NCBI GenBank assembly: GCA_016711825.1
Contig: JADJSG010000003.1
Span: 124,001 to 188,000 of the forward strand
Source: Bacteroidota bacterium
GTDB lineage: Bacteria > Bacteroidota > Bacteroidia > Chitinophagales > Chitinophagaceae
Direction of reading: 5' to 3'
Length of the DNA: 64,000 nucleotides
Shown: one piece after another, positions 46,262 to 55,667 of the stretch
How the letters are laid out: every line of letters begins with the position of its first letter
Position numbering within the stretch: the stretch's first letter is position 1
Notes under the pieces: generated by a model
The model's database searches: none
Told to the model about the DNA's origin: nothing
The model's input: only the letters and a program-made list of their open reading frames with translations
Made by a program: the position numbers and the translations under genes

Positions 46262-47095
46262 TTAAAATTGATTTTCCTTTAATTTAAAACTGATTTGAAT
46301 GTCTTTGGCTTCCCACCCACAGTGTGTACTTCTGTCTGTGAAATCGAAATAATAAACATTTCCAACTGTGAAGTCAAAATACTGCCAACCATTGATGAAA
46401 CTATATGGATCATAACAAAAGCATGCTGTAATTTCACCACGAAGGCGTGGTCCCCATCCCTTTTCACCTTCACCTTTTGGTGGTTCAGCAGTAATTTGGA
46501 TTTCAAGTATAAACTGATTGTTGTCTTTTTGAGCCCATCGTATCAAACTAGAATATGCAGCTGATGTATATTTACTACACCCAAAACCAAATTTCTTTTT
46601 TGGACTCCATACAAATAAATTTTTCCACCACCATTGAATCTTATTGTTGCTGTTGCAATTTTTTTTATTAAATGTGATTCTTTTAGATTTACCAGCTTCG
46701 ATATTTATTTTTTTATATCCTGAAGAATTACCATTATCTAACTGACAATCACTCGCAAAAAAATCACCAACAACAGTGCCGTATCCTGTATTTTTTATCT
46801 CTAATGTAATATTGTCGTATTTAAGTTGTGAATACCTCACAGCGATATCGTTTGGATATTCATCTGAAGTAACCCATTCGCTCCATAGACTTTTTGATTC
46901 TTCAAATTTTGGTTTGTTTATGTAGTTTATATTCGTTGGTTTTTCAATTTCATCATTTAATTTCTTGATTCTTGTAGCATCAGCATTGCTTTTCGATTCA
47001 GTGGTTAGGGGAGATTTTTGCACACGAGATTTTATTTGAGCATTACATACTACCCATGGATACATGAAACCTATTATTAAATATATTATTTTCAT
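46262..47095 (-). CDS. Secreted Trp-rich domain protein (long form)
   Basis: This 277-residue exported protein has a signal peptide (residues 1-19). Residues 71-165 form a domain shared with the 121-residue gene 3.4 kb upstream: WSEWVTSDEYPNDIAVRY, a Cys (117) in DFFASDCQLD, GYKKINIEAGKSKRI, and a Cys (147) followed by NKIQWWWKN (153-161). A second half, about 170-277 (IRWAQKDNNQFILEIQI, GEITACFCYDPYSFING, DFTVGNVYYFDFTDRS), may be a diverged related domain. I know of no described family with these features. It begins eight bases after the cytolysin gene stop and so is likely co-translated with it. Confidence 0.75.
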   Translation of the reverse strand: MKIIYLIIGFMYPWVVCNAQIKSRVQKSPLTTESKSNADATRIKKLNDEIEKPTNINYINKPKFEESKSLWSEWVTSDEYPNDIAVRYSQLKYDNITLEIKNTGYGTVVGDFFASDCQLDNGNSSGYKKINIEAGKSKRITFNKKNCNSNNKIQWWWKNLFVWSPKKKFGFGCSKYTSAAYSSLIRWAQKDNNQFILEIQITAEPPKGEGEKGWGPRLRGEITACFCYDPYSFINGWQYFDFTVGNVYYFDFTDRSTHCGWEAKDIQISFKLKENQF

Positions 47096-47102
47096 TTTAA
47101 TA

Positions 47103-48920
47103 TTATTTTACCAGTTCAACTTGTGATTCCACTTGAATAGCACTTTCTCCATCCTGATCAACAAAAGTGGCCGATTTTTTGTTGGCATTTTTTGTTGGGT
47201 CGTTCTCTTTATTATCACCGTTTGAAAGCAGACTAACCCAATTTATTGGTATTTCATGCACATAATATTCGATATTATTTTTGTTGTATCTTTTTTTATA
47301 GCCATGTTGCATACTAAGAAAATCATCACCACTGCCGCCATCGTATTCCATAAACCAATAATAAACGATTACTTTAGCACCATTTTGAACATTACCCGGA
47401 ATCAAAAATTTTGCTTCAATATTTGGTATATGACCTGTTCTTAAATTATTTGCATTGAGTGGCTGCTTAACATCTATCGCAAATAAACGATCACGATTAC
47501 CGATGGGAAATATTTCTTTACCATCACTGCCAAAAACTTGCGCCCATACTTGACCATATAACTCTAAGTCTGTTTCTTGAATATCAACTTTTGAAATGTT
47601 GGGTATCGACACAGAGATCATTTTATTTTTGGGGGTTTCTGGATCTTTATCATAAGTGCAGGTTTGCGTTAAAAAATAATCAGTAGCACTACTGGAAATA
47701 ACCAGGTCGTTATTCAAATTTTTAAATTGAAATTTAATCGGTTGTACATTATGATAGTTTAAGTTTTTAAGTACAGCATTGCTACTAGCCTTTAACTCGT
47801 CGAAACTATAAACTGTGCTTACCTGATCGCTAGGTCCACCCACTACATAATATTTAATGGTTACCTTACTTCCCGTATAATTTGAAAAATAATTCAAATT
47901 AGCACTTCCACCGGCTACACCATAGTCTACATTAGCATCTATTTGTGAATTAATTTCAGCACTGTATGATTCTATTTCTGCACAGGCTAATATTCTGGCT
48001 CCGTATGATACTGAATTTATATACATCATGTCATCTGTCGCAAATGCGGGGTTGATTATACCATTTGCACTCGGGTCACATTTAATGCTAAACATTGATT
48101 TGGTTGCATCAATTAGTATGTATCGATGCTTATTACTTTTCTTTGACGACATTAATGCTGATGCCTTTATGCCCCAACCGTACCCTGAAGCGCCCATTTT
48201 AATGGCTAAATCAGATTGACTTTCTACTTCATAATATTTATAGTCAAATCCTTCTTGTGAAATTTTATTTTTGTCTAATGTAAATCGATTAAATAATTCA
48301 TTTTTTGCATTGGCGATATTTCCGTTATTCGGATTTTCAATAACGACTGAAGGTGTACCATTGGTATTGTTAACCGAAGCGATTAAAGTAATAGGGTAGC
48401 GATTTTCGCTAATGGGTTTCCAATTGCCTTTGATATAATCTTCAAATTTATAGATATACCCTGGTAATATATTTGCTATTTGTGCTGAGTTATCTATATA
48501 AGCATCCGTTACATTACTTGCCGTAATTTTTACTTCTTTGGTTTGACATTGTTCCCAACCACCTGCTACTTTTGAAGGTTGTGATTCATTATCACTTTTT
48601 AAAATACGTTTAATGTCATTTTGTTTAGGACTTCCTGTACGTACGGTTTCTAATCTTGGATTTATTGTATAGCTTTGATTAAGTGTACTTCCATCAGCAA
48701 GTTTTGTTGTGTTTTTATAGGTGCCATTTTGCCACTTGACATTTTTACTAAATTTGTCACGGCTTGGTGTATGGCTGGAAGGCGTTTTTTGCATAGGAAC
48801 TGTAGATACATTTTTGTTAAGTGAGCCATTTGAAATGTTTTTTTGGTTATTAAATCTTGTTTGTGCATGGCAAATTTCATACATAATGATAAACGCTAAA
48901 AAGAAAATGATTTTTTTCAT
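47103..48920 (-). CDS. Cholesterol-dependent cytolysin-like pore-forming protein
   Basis: This 605-residue secreted protein has a signal peptide (residues 1-19) and a low-complexity N-terminal extension (20-120). A CDC (thiol-activated cytolysin) core follows. Aligned features are ILPGYIYKFEDY (150-161, like the CDC IYPGQALVVAD region), ITLIASVNNTNGTPSVVIENPNNG (domain 1), SALMSSKKSNKHRYILIDATKSMFSI and MMYINSVSYGARILACAEIESYSAEI (299-324, the CDC VSxVSYGR segment). The YVVGG glycine pair lies at 358-362 and DLVISSSATDYF later. The canonical Trp-rich undecapeptide that anchors CDCs to cholesterol is absent; the C-terminal part is unlike domain 4. This resembles the CDC-like proteins of Bacteroidota. 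It is nine bases after the aegerolysin-like gene. Confidence 0.85.
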   Translation of the reverse strand: MKKIIFFLAFIIMYEICHAQTRFNNQKNISNGSLNKNVSTVPMQKTPSSHTPSRDKFSKNVKWQNGTYKNTTKLADGSTLNQSYTINPRLETVRTGSPKQNDIKRILKSDNESQPSKVAGGWEQCQTKEVKITASNVTDAYIDNSAQIANILPGYIYKFEDYIKGNWKPISENRYPITLIASVNNTNGTPSVVIENPNNGNIANAKNELFNRFTLDKNKISQEGFDYKYYEVESQSDLAIKMGASGYGWGIKASALMSSKKSNKHRYILIDATKSMFSIKCDPSANGIINPAFATDDMMYINSVSYGARILACAEIESYSAEINSQIDANVDYGVAGGSANLNYFSNYTGSKVTIKYYVVGGPSDQVSTVYSFDELKASSNAVLKNLNYHNVQPIKFQFKNLNNDLVISSSATDYFLTQTCTYDKDPETPKNKMISVSIPNISKVDIQETDLELYGQVWAQVFGSDGKEIFPIGNRDRLFAIDVKQPLNANNLRTGHIPNIEAKFLIPGNVQNGAKVIVYYWFMEYDGGSGDDFLSMQHGYKKRYNKNNIEYYVHEIPINWVSLLSNGDNKENDPTKNANKKSATFVDQDGESAIQVESQVELVK

Positions 48921-48929
48921 GATATAGAT

Positions 48930-50120
48930 TTATTGATTTGATTGTTTAATAATATTATTTTGTTTTTTGATATTCATATTTTGTCTTTCAATACCATTTT
49001 GTTCTTTTAATGGTATCTTTCTTTCAATAGATTGGTTGGGAATGAGTACATTTTTTTTACGATAATCTTCCTGATTTCCACCAAAATCTGATTGAGGTCG
49101 ACGGCTTTTCAAACCTTTAATCATTTCTTTTTTAAGTCCTCCTGTTGCATCACTTGCAGCATTGCCAACTTCATCAAACCATCCTCCAGCCACATTGTAA
49201 TTGATGGCTTGATCTGTTTTATTTTTTTCAAGTATGAAAACGATCCATTTATCGTTTTGCTGATGATTGTCTGGAATATTTTTTCCTTTATTCCATTTGA
49301 TATTTACTGGTACTGGGTGTATACTCAATGGTATATTGTCGGGAAGATTACTTATTGTATATCGTATAACTCTTTGAGGTGATAAAGGATTGGGTGCAAC
49401 GTTTCTATTTGCTGAAATTCTATTTCGATCATCGGTATAGGTAATTGAAATATTCTTCAATTCTTTGATTTCATTGAAATAGCCATTTTTATTTTGATAT
49501 GAATTATTTGATTTTCCTGAGGCATCTATGACAAATTGGGTAGGGGCTTTGACTGAAATATCAAATGCTTTGGTTAAATCTTCATCTGAAGGAAGGCCAG
49601 TATCGTTAATGCTCCATGTAAAAGTACCAGTGATACTTTTATTTCCCGTTTGAGGTATATTTATGGGCGGTGGTGGTGGTGGAGCGGGTGAAATTGAAGG
49701 GCCACCAGTCAGTTCATAACTTAATACCATATCAGAACCACCACCTCCATTCAGATGTTTTATAACAAAAGGTGAAGAAGCACTTGCATAAAATTCATTG
49801 CTACCAATAAATGGATTGTCGAATGAAATGAGAAATTGATATGTTTTATTATTGATACTTGTTTGAAATTCAACATATCCATCCGTACCACAAAATGCAT
49901 CGGCCGATCCCGTATTTAATTCTAATTTACTACCAGGTGCATAGACTTTGCCATAAAAAGGATTTCCATGATCTTTAATGAGGAAATCACCATTGTGAAT
50001 TTTTAAATCACTACAATGGATAGTCGCATTTGAATTATTAAATAATTTTATGGTTACTGAATTGGCTTTTGCTATTTGTAAACAAAAAAGGAAACCTAAA
50101 GTTTGAATGATATTTTTCAT
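48930..50120 (-). CDS. Aegerolysin-like secreted protein with C-terminal extension
   Basis: This exported protein of about 396 residues starts at MKNIIQTLGFLF (ATG 50120) with a signal peptide to about Ala19. Residues 20-140 read like an aegerolysin: VTIKLFNNSNATIHCSDLK, GKVYAPGSKLELN, DAFCGTDGYVEFQ, TYQFLISFDNPFIGSNEF. This follows the fungal ostreolysin pattern (LKxxxGK, GK, P-x-KL-x-N, DAxxGTxG, an aromatic strand, then P-x-GSN). A Pro-rich linker (about 144-155) leads to an unrecognised Ig-like region (about 160-320) and an Asn/Gln/Lys-rich tail. Aegerolysins bind membrane lipids and recruit MACPF pore formers. The CDC-like gene starts nine bases on. I noticed no prior family name for the extended form. 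Confidence 0.72.
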   Translation of the reverse strand: MKNIIQTLGFLFCLQIAKANSVTIKLFNNSNATIHCSDLKIHNGDFLIKDHGNPFYGKVYAPGSKLELNTGSADAFCGTDGYVEFQTSINNKTYQFLISFDNPFIGSNEFYASASSPFVIKHLNGGGGSDMVLSYELTGGPSISPAPPPPPPINIPQTGNKSITGTFTWSINDTGLPSDEDLTKAFDISVKAPTQFVIDASGKSNNSYQNKNGYFNEIKELKNISITYTDDRNRISANRNVAPNPLSPQRVIRYTISNLPDNIPLSIHPVPVNIKWNKGKNIPDNHQQNDKWIVFILEKNKTDQAINYNVAGGWFDEVGNAASDATGGLKKEMIKGLKSRRPQSDFGGNQEDYRKKNVLIPNQSIERKIPLKEQNGIERQNMNIKKQNNIIKQSNQ

Positions 50121-50151
50121 ATTTGTTTGTGTTGGTTTGATGATTTTATAA

Positions 50152-50517
50152 TTAGTTATCGTCATATTTTACGGCTGTTGTATTGTAGTCTTTATACCAC
50201 CACCAAAATCCGTTTGAACATGAGTTATTTATTTTAAAGGCATAAGTAGATTGTTTGTTTTTAGTCAAGCGAATAAATTTCCATCCATTCATTGCTTTAG
50301 GGTCTTTGTCGCATAATGTGGCCGTTACGTTCATTTTGCAACCAACACTACTGATAAATTGCAATAGTAAATAGCTGTCGTTTTTTGCATCCTTTTTAGT
50401 AGCCCATCTGACTTTCAAGGTTTGATTTTTATCGGCTGTGATCCAACCACTATAAGTTTGAGCATGGCTGATTATGAATGTTAATAGAAGGCTGAAAGTG
50501 ATAATGATTTTGTTCAT
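50152..50517 (-). CDS. Secreted Trp-rich domain protein (short form)
   Basis: This 121-residue exported protein has a signal peptide (residues 1-20) and is made up of one domain. It shows SGWITADKNQTLKVRW (23-38), Cys60 and Cys69, MNGWKFIRLTKNKQSTYAF and CSNGFWWWYKDY (100-111). The order W-x-T-x-D, V-R-aromatic, Cys, G-aromatic-K-x-I, Cys, WWW-x-K is the same in the 277-residue protein of this operon, so the two are paralogs. Cys69 and Cys100 align with Cys117 and Cys147 of the longer one and may form a disulfide. The WWW patch would suit binding to sugars or membrane surfaces. Function unknown. Confidence 0.75.
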   Translation of the reverse strand: MNKIIITFSLLLTFIISHAQTYSGWITADKNQTLKVRWATKKDAKNDSYLLLQFISSVGCKMNVTATLCDKDPKAMNGWKFIRLTKNKQSTYAFKINNSCSNGFWWWYKDYNTTAVKYDDN

Positions 50518-50550
50518 AGTAAATTTGGTTAGGGGATTAAAATTTATTAA

Positions 50551-51369
50551 TTATTGTAGCCAATAGTTCATTTTAGTATATAATTCATTTGTCCATAAAT
50601 TCCCACAATGGGATTGACAATTATTGTCAATTACACATTCACTCTTGCTTTTTACATTTGCATGAATAGCATTGTATAAAGTACTACCTGTTACGTTTCC
50701 ACCACCTACTTCATATTCACCTTTACAACAGATATTGTAAATAGGTATTTTAAATTGTGATGCTGCATCCGTATTTGTTGCACTGCAGGGTGCTAATAAT
50801 CCTTTACAATAATTTAGGGTATTGAAATAGGCATTTACTGTAAGAAGTAAAAAACCTGCATACGATACACCTCCTACAACACTTTTTGATTTTGGTATAT
50901 TGAATTTGGTTGATAAAGTAGATATACATACATCATAATCATCTGCAAGTTGTTGAGCACTTGCATTCCAATTGACTATACCCGGACCTTTAGTATATTG
51001 AAGTATTGCAGCAACATATCCATTTTGAACCGCTTTATTACATAATGCATTTTCAGCAGGTTCGTCTAATTTACCTACTGTTGGATTTGATTCATTGTTT
51101 CCACTTCCCATGACCAATATCCCTTTTCTGAATTGACTGCTTGCTGATGAGTTGTAAAATACTTTATAGACTAAAAATGTTGATTTGCCATTTCTTGGAA
51201 ATACAATAGTGTCATTTTTAATGATAATGGAATTAGAGCCTGGGTTATAAGGTTTGGTAAATGGCTTTACTCCAGTTCGATAACTTTTTTGGTAGATTCT
51301 ATTATTACTTTGTGCTTCACATTCTAAGTATGTGAGTAATATTGTTGCAAATAGTATGAATTGTTTCAT
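50551..51369 (-). CDS. Secreted alpha/beta hydrolase, first gene of the cytolysin operon
   Basis: This 272-residue exported protein has a signal peptide (residues 1-19) and an alpha/beta hydrolase fold. ILVMGSGNNE (about 84-93) is the oxyanion-loop region. GVSYAG (167-172) is the nucleophile elbow with Ser169. QSHCGN (252-257) gives a candidate catalytic His254, and the acid is probably among the Asp/Glu residues at 215-250. Disulfide-forming Cys residues are numerous. It could act on lipid or glycan substrates at the target surface, but nothing proves this. It is the first gene of a leftward run, beginning 121 bases from the response regulator gene, with a promoter-like box and LytTR-type repeats in between. 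Confidence 0.72.
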   Translation of the reverse strand: MKQFILFATILLTYLECEAQSNNRIYQKSYRTGVKPFTKPYNPGSNSIIIKNDTIVFPRNGKSTFLVYKVFYNSSASSQFRKGILVMGSGNNESNPTVGKLDEPAENALCNKAVQNGYVAAILQYTKGPGIVNWNASAQQLADDYDVCISTLSTKFNIPKSKSVVGGVSYAGFLLLTVNAYFNTLNYCKGLLAPCSATNTDAASQFKIPIYNICCKGEYEVGGGNVTGSTLYNAIHANVKSKSECVIDNNCQSHCGNLWTNELYTKMNYWLQ

Positions 51370-51386
51370 ATGGAATTATTTTGAAA

Positions 51387-51471
51387 CAAAAATACAAAGC
51401 ACAATACCCTGTTTTATTTAGCACCTCATGAAGTGTGCGATTGAATACATAAAGTGTAGTAACAAGCACTT
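51387..51471 (-). promoter_or_regulatory. Putative LytTR operator and promoter for the cytolysin operon
   Basis: On the minus strand, TATTTTTG (51394-51387) fits the Bacteroidota -7 box and no good TTTG lies at the -33 spacing, as in activator-dependent promoters. Upstream, two direct copies of AAGTGT (51431-51436 and 51452-51457) are 21 bp apart, two helical turns. A reversed AAAGTG-like copy ends at about 51465. LytTR regulators bind paired direct repeats with this spacing. Confidence 0.5.
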
Positions 51472-51489
51472 TAACGGTAAATTGATTTT

Positions 51490-52230
51490 TTAAATTTTAG
51501 CAAATAGTTCTAAAAATTCAGCTTTTTTTGCACGTGAAAGTGTAATGATTGTTTTATCAATCATTTGTATTTCACCACCATCCCCTTTTATATATTTCTC
51601 AACGTATTTTAGGTTAATCATATTGCTTTTATGAGCTCTAAAGAAATCTGAATTATGAATTAAAATTTCTTCTACATCTCCCAGTTTTTTTGATAATAGT
51701 ATTTTACTACCATCGATTAGATAAAAATTACAATAGCTTCCACTTGCTTCAATTCGGATGATGTTAAGTAAAGAAATAAATTGCAAGCCATCATTTGTTG
51801 AAATGGCAATTTTATCAATGACTTTATTCTTATGTATTTGATATAAATTATCAATTTGACTTTTTTGTATACTTTCTTTTCTTTTATTCAATTTTTTAAT
51901 AGCCTCAATCAATTCGTCTTTATCAATTGGTTTCAGCAGATAATCAAGCGCATTAAGCTTAATAGCATTGATGGCATATTGTTCGTAGGCTGTTGTAAAA
52001 ATGACTTCGAAATTAATTTCATTAAAACTTTGAATGAATTCTATTCCATTCATAATAGGCATTTCAATGTCAAGAAACACCAATGCAGGTTTATACATTT
52101 CAATACATTGTTTACCTTCAATACCATTGGTAGCAGTAGCTACTATTGTTATTTCAGGACAATATTGTTCAATTGACCATTGCAATGTTTTGGTACAATG
52201 TTTTTCATCATCTATAATTATTGCATTCAT
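51490..52230 (-). CDS. LytTR-family response regulator
   Basis: This 246-residue cytosolic response regulator has an N-terminal receiver domain (about 1-120) with acidic pocket IIDDE (5-9), phosphoacceptor Asp54 in VFLDIEMP, and KPID near residue 105. A LytTR DNA-binding domain follows (about 140-246, GLQFISLLNIIRIEASGSYCNFYLIDG, HNSDFFRAHKSNMINLKYVEKYIKG; key parts RIEASGSYC and FFRAHKSN). It is 12 bases downstream of its sensor kinase gene, forming a LytS-LytR type pair. The cytolysin operon lies next on the same strand, beginning after a gap that carries LytTR-type repeats, so it is the probable target. Confidence 0.93.
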   Translation of the reverse strand: MNAIIIDDEKHCTKTLQWSIEQYCPEITIVATATNGIEGKQCIEMYKPALVFLDIEMPIMNGIEFIQSFNEINFEVIFTTAYEQYAINAIKLNALDYLLKPIDKDELIEAIKKLNKRKESIQKSQIDNLYQIHKNKVIDKIAISTNDGLQFISLLNIIRIEASGSYCNFYLIDGSKILLSKKLGDVEEILIHNSDFFRAHKSNMINLKYVEKYIKGDGGEIQMIDKTIITLSRAKKAEFLELFAKI

Positions 52231-52242
52231 TGGTATATTTAT

Positions 52243-55200
52243 TTATGTTATATAAATTGTCAAAAGTACTTTGGTTCCTAATGCTTCAAATTCGTTTTTT
52301 AAATCAAATATTTCAATTGTATTTTTTTCATTTAACGAATGTAATCGTTGTTTAGTGATTTCTATACCATATGATTTTCTTGATTCATGTTTGATGTTTT
52401 TATAACTAGCTGATTTTTCTCTTCCAATGCCGTTATCTATAATTTCAATTTGAAGATAGTTTTTTTGTTGAGATATATTTATTGCTAATGTACCTTTAGT
52501 GTTACGATGAAGTAAGCCATGCCAAATAGCGTTTTCTACAAATGGTTGTATAATAAGTGGGGGGATATTGATTTCTTCAATTTCTACTGATTGTTGAATA
52601 TTTATTGAATATTCAAATTTGTCTTCAAATCGTAAACTCTCCATGAGTAAATAAAGCTTCAGTGTATCCAATTCTTTTTCAAGGGTGATTGTTTCGTTTT
52701 TTGAATTTTCTAATATGAGTCGAATAAGCCTTGCGAATTTAGTAAGATAATCACTTGCTAAATGTGTTTTATTCTCTATGACAAAGCCATTGATACTATT
52801 GAGAGAATTAAAAATGAAATGCGGATTCATTTGTGAACGTAATGACTTCATTTCTGATTCAATTATTTTATATTTTAACCCTTCTTCTTTTTTAATATGC
52901 TTAATTCGGTATGAAATTGCATACAGCATTATGGATATAGCTGTTATAATGAACAATGTCCAAAACCACCAAGTTTGCCACCAAGGTGGTATAATCTCTA
53001 GTTCAACGGTAGCAGCTTTGCTCCATTGGTTGCTGGCATTATTTGACATCACTTTAAAAGTATATTTACCAGGTTGAAGTTGTGTATAATTAATAAAGTT
53101 ATTACTGCCTATGTTAATCCATCCAGTATCTACCCCTTCTAAAATATATTTATATACAATTTTATCTGTTTGGGAATAATTAGGTGTTTGAAATTGAAAA
53201 CTGATGAAGTTTTTAGTATGAGGTAATACTATTTTATTAATGTATGGAGTTGCTGTATCTGTTTTTAAAGGCAAATTCATTACATTAATTTGTGTAATCA
53301 AAGGTGTTGGCGAAAAAGTATTCACTTTGGTTAAATTTGGGTATACTTTGTTGAGTCCATTTATGCCACCAAACCACAGATTTTTATCTTTATCAGTATA
53401 ACATGAAGCTGTATTAAATTCTAAATCTTGTAAATTATCTGAAATTGTAAAGTTTCTACAAATATGATTTTTATAATCAATCATACTTAAACCACCATTT
53501 GTACTCACCCAAATTCGATGATACTTATCAGGCAACACCGCATAAATATAGCTGTTGGCAAGGCCATCACTTGAAGTCCAATATTTTATAACTTGCATAT
53601 TGCTTTTGTTGGCCTGTATTAAACCATCATCTGTCGCAATCCACAAATAGATACTATCGAAAAAGAAATACCTGGATGCACCACAAAGTTTATTAAATTG
53701 GGGGTATGTTGTAAATTTGCCTAGTTTATAATCGTATTGTACTAAACAATTGGTTTCAGTAGACATAAATATTTTGCCTTCTTCAATTTCTTTCATATAT
53801 CTAACCCTTAGCTTGTTTTGTTCTAAAAAATTATTTTTATCTAATATTTGTTCAAAACGTTTAGTGTCTATATTAAATAAACGTAATCCGCCGTTATATC
53901 CACCTAATAGTATATCATTACCCGTTTTTATTTTCACAATTGCACATAATTGTAATGTTTGCTCATCATCAAAGTCTTTGTACTCTATAAATTGTTTGGT
54001 AAGGGTATTAAATGAATAGAGGCCGCCCCATGTAGCCATCCACAGAAGATTATGATCATCACCAATGACTTCGTATATATTTTTTGATTCTGATAAATTA
54101 CTTCCTATATGAGTAGGGGAGTAATATTGATATTCTTTTGTTTGATAGTTGAGATATATGAGTCCGCCATTGAGGGTACCCATATAAAAGTTGTTGTCGT
54201 CATTTGAATAAATACTCAGTATACAATTATCATTTGTTTTTTGATCTTTATTCATTCTTGATTGCCAAAGTTCGATTTCAGTATCTTTATAATCGAATTT
54301 GTATATACCTCCACTGAGACCTACCCAAGTAATATTTTGACGATCAGTAAAAAACTCAATACGAATTTATTCCCTAAAGAAGGATTTTGATTATAATCTG
54401 AAAGTGATTCGAACATTCGACTTTGTAAATTAATTTTTATCAAGCCATTACTTCTACTGCCAATCCACAATATATCTTTGCTACTTTGATGTATGGTACT
54501 CGCATCCGTAATTCTTGATTTGCCTTTATATTCTTTATAAAAAAAGTGTTTTGTTCGAGATTTGTTTTGTTCGAGATTGAAATATATTATTTCTCTTAAC
54601 CCTGTGATTATCCAAAGGTCATTATTCACAATAGTCATATTTGTGATGCCAGATATACCTATTTGTTCATTGATGTCGTTTTGGGATTTAAAAATCCCAT
54701 TTTCATATTGGTATACATGTTTATTATCACAAATCCATAAATGGTCTTGACGATCATTTTGAATAGAGATTATTTTTTTTAAACTATTATTTTCAATGTT
54801 TACAGGTAGCATTTGTTTTTTTATTATATCATAACAAAAAAGCCTTTTATTTAATGTTAGCACCCATAATTGATGATTAATCTCGGTAATGTGAATGATG
54901 TTGGCATCCGAAGGCAGTGAGAAATTTTTGTAATAATAGCTAGGGATATAAAATTTGTTGGTAAATCTATTATAGATTGAAATTTCTTTAGCAGTACCAA
55001 CCCATATTAAGTCTTTACTGTCAAGATACAAGTTGTTGATTGTTTTCGAAAATTCACCATAATCCATTTCATTGGAATCAGATTTGTTATAGTTTGGGTT
55101 AATTTGGGTAAAATATTTCCCATCAAATCGATTGATGCCTTCTTGTGTTCCAAACCACATAAATCCATCTTTACTTTGGGTTATGCTGTAAACACTATTT

Positions 55201-55388
55201 TGCGATAATCCATTTTGAGAATTGTAGTAATCAAAATACAGTTGATTTTGAGCTTGAATTTTTGTAAAAATGATGCATATAGCAATCAGTATCAGTATTC
55301 TTTTGTTGTATACAAAGATGCTATTTGTAATTATTCTTGATATGAGTTTTATCGAATGCTTCAAAGGATAAAATATTGCATGTTGCAA
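52243..55388 (-). CDS. Reg_prop/Y_Y_Y sensor histidine kinase (LytS type), interrupted by a frameshift
   Basis: This sensor kinase of about 1,048 residues is split. The first frame (55388-54321) starts with an N-terminal signal anchor and Reg_prop propeller repeats (LSQNSVYSITQSKDGFMWFG, LIWVGTAKEI). The second (54255 leftward) continues the propeller (DDHNLLWMATWGGL, RIWVSTNGGLSMI), then Y_Y_Y (FQFQTPNYSQTDKIVYKYIL, QLQPGKYTFKVMSN), one transmembrane helix, and a His_kinase module with MNPHFIFNSLNSI (phospho-His), then IQPFVENAIWHG and DNGIG. One T added to the T6 run (54349-54354, plus-strand A6) joins SF and TDRQNITWVGLSGG. Such sensors usually read sugars or other polymers. The start is a TTG at 55388 or 55364; no ATG is near. 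Confidence 0.88.
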
Positions 55389-55667
55389 AATAATACATTA
55401 TTGTCTTTAAATTTATGTTGTTTCATTATTTACATCATTGGGTTCACCAATGGTTAAAAACCTAAGGTATGTATCATAAATGCTGTCATGTATAGATGTT
55501 TGAATTGATAAACAGAATACTAAAGGAATGCAAACAATAAAATACAGATAAACACATTGTTATTCGTTTAGATGCAATGTATGTATGGTTACTTTCGATT
55601 ATATTTCAGATTATTTATATGATACTTTTAGTATTTACTTCAAACGTATACAACAAAATACTCTTAC

